Part shown: positions 26,664 through 34,000 of the stretch, piece after piece
Position numbering within the stretch: position 1 is the first letter of the stretch
Layout: each line of letters opens with the position of its first letter
From: Phenylobacterium sp.
Lineage (GTDB): Bacteria > Pseudomonadota > Alphaproteobacteria > Caulobacterales > Caulobacteraceae
NCBI GenBank assembly: GCA_018001015.1
Contig: JAGNIV010000013.1
Coordinates: 34,952-98,951, forward strand
DNA: 64,000 nucleotides
Reading direction: 5' to 3'
Made by a program: the position numbers and the translations under genes
The notes under the pieces: model-generated
The model's database searches: none
Told to the model about the DNA's origin: nothing
The model's input: only the letters and a program-made list of their open reading frames with translations

Positions 26664-29339
26664 GTGGCCGACGGCTCGCTGACCCCCGCCGTCAAGACCA
26701 CCTGCCCCTACTGCGGCGTGGGCTGTGGCGTCTCCGGCGTGGTGGCCCAGGGCCGGAGCCTGGCGGTAAGCGGTGACGTCGCCCACCCCGCCAATGAAGG
26801 CCGGCTGTGTTCCAAGGGCTCGACACTCGGCGCCACGGTGGGCCTGGAGGGCCGGTTGCTCGCCCCCATCATCGGGGATCGGGAGGTGAGTTGGTCGGAA
26901 GCCACCAGCCTGGTGGCCCGCCGGTTTTCCCAGACGATCGCGCGGCACGGCCCGGACTCGGTGGCCTTCTATGTCTCGGGCCAACTGCTCACCGAGGATT
27001 ACTACGCCGCCAACAAGCTGATGAAGGGCTTCATTGGCTCGGGCAATATCGACACCAATTCCAGGCTCTGCATGGCTTCGGCGGTGGCGGCTCACAAGCA
27101 GGCCTTCGGGGCCGACCTGGTGCCCGGCTGCTATGAGGACCTCGACCTCGCCGACCTGGTGGTGTTCAGCGGCCACAACGCGGCCTGGACCCATCCGGTG
27201 CTGTTCCGGCGCATGGAGGCCCAGCGCGCCCGCGGCCAGAAGCACGTGGTCATCGACCCGCGCCGGACCGACACCGCCGAGGTGGCCGACCTGCATCTGC
27301 CCCTGGCCCCGCAGATGGACGTGCGGCTGTGGAATGGCCTGCTGGCTGACCTCATCCGGCGCGGGGCGGTGGACCGCAGCTTCATCGCCGAGCACGTCAA
27401 CGGCTTAGCCAGTGTGGAGGCTGAGCTTGCCAAAGCCGACCAGTCGCCGGCCGCCGTGGCCGCCGACTGCGGGTTGCCCCTGAAAGATCTGGAGACCGTC
27501 TTCCAACTGTTCGCGCAGACGCCGAAGACGGTCAGCCTGTTCTCCATGGGCGCCAACCAGTCCGCGCAAGGCGTGGCCAAGGGTCTGGCGATCCTCAACG
27601 CGCACCTGGCGACCGGGAGGATCGGCAAGCCCGGCGCCTGTCCGTTCTCGATCACCGGCCAGCCCAACGCCATGGGCGGGCGTGAGACTGGCGGCATGGC
27701 CAATACCCTGGCCGGCCATATGGACTTCGCTCCGGACGACGTGGCCCGCGTGGCCCGCTTCTGGGGCGCGCCGCAGACTTCCCCCAAGCCCGGCCTCAAG
27801 GCCGTCGACATGTTCGAGGCCGTCCACGACGGGCGCATCAAGGCCATCTGGGTGATGGCCACCAATCCGGCGGTCAGCATGCCCGACGCGGGACGGGTGG
27901 GGGAGGCGCTGGCCAAGTGCCCCTTCGTCGTCGTCTCCGACTGCATGGCCGAGACCGACACCATGGCCTTTGCTCACGTGAAGCTTCCTGCCCTGGCCTG
28001 GGGCGAGAAGGACGGCACGGTCACCAATTCCGAGCGGCGGATATCCCGCCAGCGCGCCCTGTTCCCGACGCCCGGTCTGGCCAAGGCCGACTGGCGGATC
28101 GTCGCCGAGGTGGCCGACGGCATGGGTTTCGGCGACGCCTTCTCCTGGGCCAGCCAGGCCAGCGTGTTCCGCGAATGGGCGCGTCTCACGGCGTTTGAGA
28201 ACGTCGGCCGCACCCTCAATATCTCGGGCCTCGTCGGGCTGTCGCAGGCGGGCTACGACGAGCTCGCGCCCGTCCAGTGGCCGGTGGGCGCCGACCGGCT
28301 CGGCACGCCCCGCCTGTTCACCGACGGCCAGTTTCAAACGGCCGATGGGCGGGCCAAAATGCTGCCCGTGGCGCCCAAGGGTCCGGCTACCGCCTGTGAC
28401 CCGGCGTTCCCGCTTTCGCTGAACACCGGCCGCATCCGCGACCAGTGGCACACCATGACCCGCACCGGCCTGGCCGCCGATCTCTGGCGCCACGCGCCGG
28501 AGCCCTTCGTGGAGATCCACCCCGAGGACGCCGCCGCCGTTGGCGTGATCGAGGGCGGCCTGACCCGAGTCCAGACGGTGCGGGGCGAGGCGGTGGCCAT
28601 CGCCCGGCTGACCGATCGCCAGCGGCGGGGAGGGGTCTTCATGCCCATCCACTGGACCAAGGCCTACGCTCCGTCGGGCCGCTCCAATCCGCTGATCGCG
28701 CCCAGTGTCGACCCCACGTCCGGCCAGCCGGAGTTCAAGCACACGCCGGCTCGGGTGCGGGCCTATCGCGAGACCTGGAAGGGCTTCCTGATCGATCGCA
28801 AGGGGTTCGCGCCGCCCGCGGGCGCGGACCTGATCTGGCGGCGCATCCCGCAGACCGCCTGCACGCTGCACGAGTTCGCCGGGCGCGGGGACGAGGACGA
28901 GCGCGAGGCTCTGCGCCGCTGGATCGGCGAGCCCACGGGCGAGTTGCTGAGCTATGGCGACCCGGCCACCGGCGCTCGGCGCGACGCCTGGATCTCCGGC
29001 GACCGGCTGGAGCGGGTGCTGTTCATGGCCACCGGCGGCGCCCTGCCGCCCCGCGAGTGGCTGGCCGACCTGTTCGAGCACGATGTCCCCTCCGCCGCCC
29101 GGGCCACCCTGCTGTTCGGCCGCCCACCCGGCCCCGTGGTCGACAAGGGGCCCACCGTCTGCGCCTGCCTGAAGGTGGGCGCGCGCACCATCGACGACGC
29201 CGTGAGCGGCGGCGCCGCCACGGTCGAGGCGATCGGCGCGGCCACCGGCGCCGGGACCAACTGTGGTTCCTGCCGTCCCGAGATCGTCCGGCGCATCGCC
29301 GCTCTCAACACCGTCAAGGAGACCCAGGATGCCGCATGA
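26664..29339 (+). CDS. nasA: Assimilatory nitrate reductase, catalytic subunit
   Basis: This 891-residue molybdopterin enzyme reduces nitrate to nitrite in the cytoplasm. The N-terminal [4Fe-4S] ligands are C14, C17, C21 and C49 (TTCPYCGVGCGVSG, GRLCSKG). Molybdopterin domains follow, with NTGRIRDQWHTMTRTG near residue 590 being typical of NasA. A C-terminal BFD-like [2Fe-2S] domain (about 830-880, VCACLKVGARTI and NCGSCRPEIVRRI) is fused, as in Klebsiella-type NasA. The start is GTG at 26664. The usual FAD partner NasC is not encoded in this window. Confidence 0.95.
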   Translation: MADGSLTPAVKTTCPYCGVGCGVSGVVAQGRSLAVSGDVAHPANEGRLCSKGSTLGATVGLEGRLLAPIIGDREVSWSEATSLVARRFSQTIARHGPDSVAFYVSGQLLTEDYYAANKLMKGFIGSGNIDTNSRLCMASAVAAHKQAFGADLVPGCYEDLDLADLVVFSGHNAAWTHPVLFRRMEAQRARGQKHVVIDPRRTDTAEVADLHLPLAPQMDVRLWNGLLADLIRRGAVDRSFIAEHVNGLASVEAELAKADQSPAAVAADCGLPLKDLETVFQLFAQTPKTVSLFSMGANQSAQGVAKGLAILNAHLATGRIGKPGACPFSITGQPNAMGGRETGGMANTLAGHMDFAPDDVARVARFWGAPQTSPKPGLKAVDMFEAVHDGRIKAIWVMATNPAVSMPDAGRVGEALAKCPFVVVSDCMAETDTMAFAHVKLPALAWGEKDGTVTNSERRISRQRALFPTPGLAKADWRIVAEVADGMGFGDAFSWASQASVFREWARLTAFENVGRTLNISGLVGLSQAGYDELAPVQWPVGADRLGTPRLFTDGQFQTADGRAKMLPVAPKGPATACDPAFPLSLNTGRIRDQWHTMTRTGLAADLWRHAPEPFVEIHPEDAAAVGVIEGGLTRVQTVRGEAVAIARLTDRQRRGGVFMPIHWTKAYAPSGRSNPLIAPSVDPTSGQPEFKHTPARVRAYRETWKGFLIDRKGFAPPAGADLIWRRIPQTACTLHEFAGRGDEDEREALRRWIGEPTGELLSYGDPATGARRDAWISGDRLERVLFMATGGALPPREWLADLFEHDVPSAARATLLFGRPPGPVVDKGPTVCACLKVGARTIDDAVSGGAATVEAIGAATGAGTNCGSCRPEIVRRIAALNTVKETQDAA

Positions 29340-30108
29340 CCATGTCGCCGGTCGGGTGCTGCTGGTGGGCGCGGGGCCCGGTCCCGCCGACATGATGACG
29401 GTCCGCGCCATGCGCGCGGTCCAGGGCGCCCAGGCCCTGCTCTATGACGCCTTGGTCGGGCCTGAAATCCTCGACCTCGCGCCCGCCGCCTGCATCCGCA
29501 TCCAGACTGGCAAACGGGCCGGGCGGACCAGCATGGCGCAGGACACGATCAACCGCCTGATGCTGCGCTTGGCGCGGCGCGGCCTCACCGTGGTGCGCCT
29601 GAAGGGCGGCGACCCCTCGATCTTCGGCCGGGTGGGGGAGGAGAGCGCCTTCCTGAATTCTCGCGGCGTGCCGGTGGAGATCGTGCCTGGCGTCACCACC
29701 GCGTGCGCGGCGGCGGCTCAATTCGACTTCCCCCTGACCCATCGCGGCCTGGCGCGCCGGGTGGTGTTCGCCACCGCCACCCTGACGGCGGGCCGGCTGG
29801 TGTCCGACTGGGACGGCGCGGCCGATCCGGAGACCACGCTGGCCATCTATATGGGCGGGGCGGCCGCCGAGCAGATTCGCGATCGACTGATCGCGGCGGG
29901 CCGCTCGCCCTCCACCCCGGTGGCGGTGATCGAGAGCGTCGGTAGTCCACGCGCGCGCATCCTGGCCGGGTCTTTGGACGGCCTGGCGGCCCTGGCCGCG
30001 CGCACCGGCGGCGGGCCGGTGATGATCGTCGTGGGGGAGGTCACCGCCTTGGCGGCCGACACGTTCGCGCAGGAGTCGCCGGATATCCTTCACGTCCTGC
30101 GAGCTTGA
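29329..30108 (+). CDS. cobA: Uroporphyrinogen-III C-methyltransferase
   Basis: The 259-residue enzyme methylates uroporphyrinogen III to precorrin-2, the precursor of the siroheme needed by NirB. Family motifs are VLLVGAGPGPADMMTVRAMRAV at the N-terminus, VVRLKGGDPSIFGRVGEE in the middle and IVPGVTTACAAAA. It lacks the CysG N-terminal dehydrogenase/ferrochelatase domain, so another protein must finish siroheme. The start ATG lies 11 bases inside nasA, preceded by AAGGAG, so the genes are coupled. Confidence 0.93.
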   Translation: MPHDHVAGRVLLVGAGPGPADMMTVRAMRAVQGAQALLYDALVGPEILDLAPAACIRIQTGKRAGRTSMAQDTINRLMLRLARRGLTVVRLKGGDPSIFGRVGEESAFLNSRGVPVEIVPGVTTACAAAAQFDFPLTHRGLARRVVFATATLTAGRLVSDWDGAADPETTLAIYMGGAAAEQIRDRLIAAGRSPSTPVAVIESVGSPRARILAGSLDGLAALAARTGGGPVMIVVGEVTALAADTFAQESPDILHVLRA

Positions 30109-30220
30109 CCGTCAGGACCAAGCGGGAACATGGTTTCCGGACCGCACCCAAGCTGCGGGCCTGGAGGTGTCTCATTTCGCACGCTGACCTCGTCGCGCGC
30201 GGCGCGTCGGCGATCCGCCG

Positions 30221-30937
30221 ATGAGGACCACCCACGGCCGCAGCTTCACCCATGACATCGTCCAGCGCCTGGGCCAGGAGATCGTCTGCGGCGTCTATGG
30301 CGCGCAGAACCCGTTCCCTATCGAGGCCGAGCTGTGCAAGCGCCTGGGGGTGAGCCGCAGCGTGCTGCGCGAGGCGGTCAAGATGCTGACCACCAAGGGC
30401 CTGCTGAACGCCCGCCCGCGCCAAGGCACCTGGGTGGAGCCGGAGACCAACTGGAACCTGCTGGATCCCGACGTGCTGCGCTGGTTCCTGGAGCGCAAGT
30501 TCTCGCCGACCCTGTTGCTGGAGTTCACCCAGGTGCGGTTGGCCATCGAGCCCATGGCCGCCTCCATGGCCGCGAGCCTGGCCAGCGACGAGGCCAAGGC
30601 CGCCATCGTCGTCGCCCTCGACCGCATGAAGGCCGCCGAGCGGGGCGAGGACGATCCGCTGGAGTCCGACATCGCCTTCCACGTCGCCATCCTGCGGGCC
30701 AGCGGCAACCGTTTCCTGGTCCAGATGCGCGACCTGATCGACGTGGCCCTGCGCACCTCCATCCGCCTGACAAACCGCCGCAAGGGCGTCCGCCTGGCCA
30801 GCATCGCCGGCCACCAGAAGGTCTCCGACACCATCCTGGCCGGCGACGCCGAGGGCGCCAGCCGGGCGATGCGCGAGCTGATGCTGGAGGCCCTGGTGAT
30901 GATCGAGCAGGAAGCCGTTGCGGCGAGGCCAGGCTAA
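30221..30937 (+). CDS. GntR-family regulator, FadR/FCD subfamily
   Basis: The 238-residue regulator has an N-terminal winged helix (about residues 8-75, FPIEAELCKRLGVSRSVLREAVKMLTTKGLLNARPRQGTWV) and a C-terminal FCD ligand domain. That domain includes metal-ligand-type residues in ESDIAFHVAIL and AGHQKVSDTIL. The ending DGxNWNLLDPDVLRW-like linker is typical of DgoR/sugar-acid regulators of this class. Neither neighbour looks like a sugar-acid gene, so its target lies elsewhere or is autoregulated. It converges with the giant repeat gene. Confidence 0.9.
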   Translation: MRTTHGRSFTHDIVQRLGQEIVCGVYGAQNPFPIEAELCKRLGVSRSVLREAVKMLTTKGLLNARPRQGTWVEPETNWNLLDPDVLRWFLERKFSPTLLLEFTQVRLAIEPMAASMAASLASDEAKAAIVVALDRMKAAERGEDDPLESDIAFHVAILRASGNRFLVQMRDLIDVALRTSIRLTNRRKGVRLASIAGHQKVSDTILAGDAEGASRAMRELMLEALVMIEQEAVAARPG

Positions 30938-31006
30938 ACGCCCATCGGCCGCGCGCCGGGACATCCCCCGCCCCGCCGGCCCCTACGCCCCGCGCGTTGA
31001 CCTAGA

Positions 31007-34000
31007 TCAGGACGATCCCGCCTGCATGGCGGCGAGCTGTTCCGGCGTGATGCTGGCCATCTGGGTGGGCGTGAAGGCGTCGATCTGGGCGCCGTTCAAG
31101 GCCATCAGCTCGCGGGGCGTGAGCGCGCTGATGCTGGTGATCGAGAGGCTGGCCACCTGGGTCACGGTCAGGCCTGTCAGCTGCCGATCCGTGAAGGATG
31201 ACATCATCGTCGCGTTCAGGCTGTTGAGCTGGGTGGGGGTCAGCGACCCCACCTGGGTCGAGGTCAGGGCCTCGAACTGTGTGGGCTCGAAACCGTTCAG
31301 GTCGGTGGACTTCAGGTTGGCGATCTGGGTCGCGCTTAGCGATGCCACCTGGGTCTCGGTCAGGGCGTCGAACTGACTTTCGCTCAGCGCCCGCAGCTGC
31401 ATCCGCACCAGGCCGCTGAGCTGGGTGACGGTCATGGCGGCCAACTCGGCGCCGGTGAGATAGCCGATCCCGGTGGTGGTCAGCGCGCCGATCTGCTCGG
31501 TGGTCAGGCCGCCGAGCTGGGTCAGGGTCATCTGGGTGATCTGGCTCTCGGTGAGGCCGGTGACGCCGGCGGCCGAGAGGGCCTGGATCTGAGTGGGGGT
31601 CAGGGCGCCGAAGCCGGTTGAGGTCAGGGCCGCGATCTGGGTCGGCGTCAGGCTGCCGACATCAGAGGCGTCCAGCAGGCCGACCTGGGTGGTCCCCAGC
31701 CCCGCCACCTGGGTGGTGGAAAGCGCGCGGACCTGCTCCGGCGTCAGGGCCGCGAACTGGGTCGAGGTCAGGCCGGCGATGTCCTCGGTCGATAGGCCCG
31801 ATATGGCGCCGGCCGACAGGGCGGCGACCTCGGTGGCGGTGAAGGCCGCGATTTGGGTCGCCGACAGGGCCGGGACCTGGTCTGCGGTCAGGCCCGACAC
31901 ACCGCTCGCCGACAGGGCCGCGATATGGGTGGTGCTCATCGCCGCGATCTGGGTGGGCGTCAGGCTGGCGACGTGGGTGGCGGTCAGGCCGCTGACTTCG
32001 GTGGCCGTCAGGTCGGAGAGCTGGGTCTGGCTGAGCGTCGTGAACTGGGTGGCGGTCAGGGCGCCGATCTGGGTGGCGTTGAAGCTGGTCAGCTGGGTCC
32101 GGGTCAGGCCCCCGATCTGGGCTGGGGTCAGGCCGGTGACGCCGGTCGCCGACATGGCGGCCAACTGCGTGGCGCTCAGCGCGGCGAACTGGGTGGGCGT
32201 CAGGGCCGCGACGTGAGTGGGCGTCAGGCCGCTGACCTCGGCCGGCGTCAAGGCCGCCACCTGGCTGGCCGTCAAAGAGACGACCTGGGTCGGGGCGAAG
32301 GCGCCCACCTGGGTGGCGGTCAGGCTGCTGAACTGAGTCAGGCTCAGGCTCGCGATCTCCGTCGAGGTGAGCCCGATGATGCTGTCGGTGGAGATGGCGG
32401 CGATCTGACTCGAGGTCATCGCGCCGAGCTGTTGCTTGGAAAGGCCGGCGATCTGAGTCGCGGTAAGGCCCGAGACGGCCGTGGCGCTCAGCGCGGCGAT
32501 CTCGGTGGGGGTGAAGGCCGCTATCTGGGGCGCGCTGAGGACGGCGACGTGGGTGCTGGCCAGGCCCGCGACGCCGGAGGCCGACAGGGCCGCGATCTGG
32601 GCGGCGGTCATCGCCTGGATGTTTTCCGCTGTCAGGGCGGCGACCTGGGTGTCGGCCAAGGCTGCAACCTGGGTCGTGGTGAAGGCCGCGATGTTCTGCG
32701 GCGCCAGGCCCGCGATGGCCGTGGCCGAGAAGCCTGAGATCTGCTGGGCGGTCAGGCCGGCAAGCTGGGTGGCGCTGAATCCATCGACCTGATCCTCCGA
32801 CAGAGCGGCCATCTGGGTGGCGCTGAGCGCGGCCACCTGGGTCGAGGTAAACCCGCCGATGTCGGCGGCGCTCAGACCGTTCATGGCGCTGGCGCTCAGG
32901 GCCGCGATCTGGGTCGCCTCGAGGCCGGCGATCTGGCCGGCGGTCATGGCCGCCATCTGGGTGGAGGTCAGGCCGGCGATGGCCGGCGCCTTGAGCGCGT
33001 CGATCTGCGTGGCGGTGAAGGCGGCGATCTGGGTCGCGGTCAGGCCGCTCATCGCGGTGGCCGAAAGGGCGGCGACCTGAGACGGCGTCAGGGCCTGGAC
33101 CTGCTCGGTGGAAAGCGCGCCGAGGCTGGTGGCGTTGAGGCCCGCCACCTGCTTGGCGGTCAAACCGTCGAGCTGCGCCGTGGAGAAGCCCTTGATCTGG
33201 TCGGCCGAAAGGGCGGCGAGCTGGGTGGCGGTGAGAGCGTCGATCTGGGTGTTGGTCAGGGCGCCGATCTCGGTGGCGCTCAAGCCGGCCATCGCGGTGG
33301 CCGTGAGGGCCCCGATCTGGCTGGCCTCAAGGCTGGCGACCTGGGCGGCGCTCATGGCCGCGACCTGGATATCTGTCAGGCCGGCGATCTCGGTGGTCTT
33401 GAAGGCGTCGAGCTGGGTGGTGGTGAGCGCCTCGATCTGGTCGAGGCTCAGCCCGCCGATGGCGGCCGAGGTCAGGGAGCCGATCTGGCTGGCCGACAGG
33501 GCTGCGAACTGGGCGATGCTGAGGGCGCCGAGCGAGGTGGCCGTCAGGCCCTTGAGCTGCGGTGCGGTCAGGCCGCCGATCTGGGTCGTGGTCAGCGCCT
33601 CGACCTGATCCCCTGACAGCGCCTGGATCTGAGCCGCCACCAGGGCGCCGACCTGGGTGGAGGCCAGGCCCGCGATGTCCTCGGGCGAGAGGCCGGCGAT
33701 GGCGGTGGGGCTGATCGCCGCCATCTGGGTGGCCTGCAGAGCCGCGATCTGCTCGGTGGTCAGGGCCCGCGCCTGCTCCTCGGTGAACGCCCGCACCTGG
33801 GCGACGCTCAACGACGCGATCTGGGTCGTGGAAAGGGCGCCGAGCTGCTCGGAGGAGAAGGCCGCCAGGGTGGTGGCGCCCAGGCCCTTGATCTGGGTGG
33901 TGCTCAGGGCCGCGACGTCGGCGGTGGAGAGCGCCGATATGGCCGTGGCCGACAGCCCGGTCAGCTGCGCGGCCGTGAGGCTCGCGAGCTGATCGGAGGT

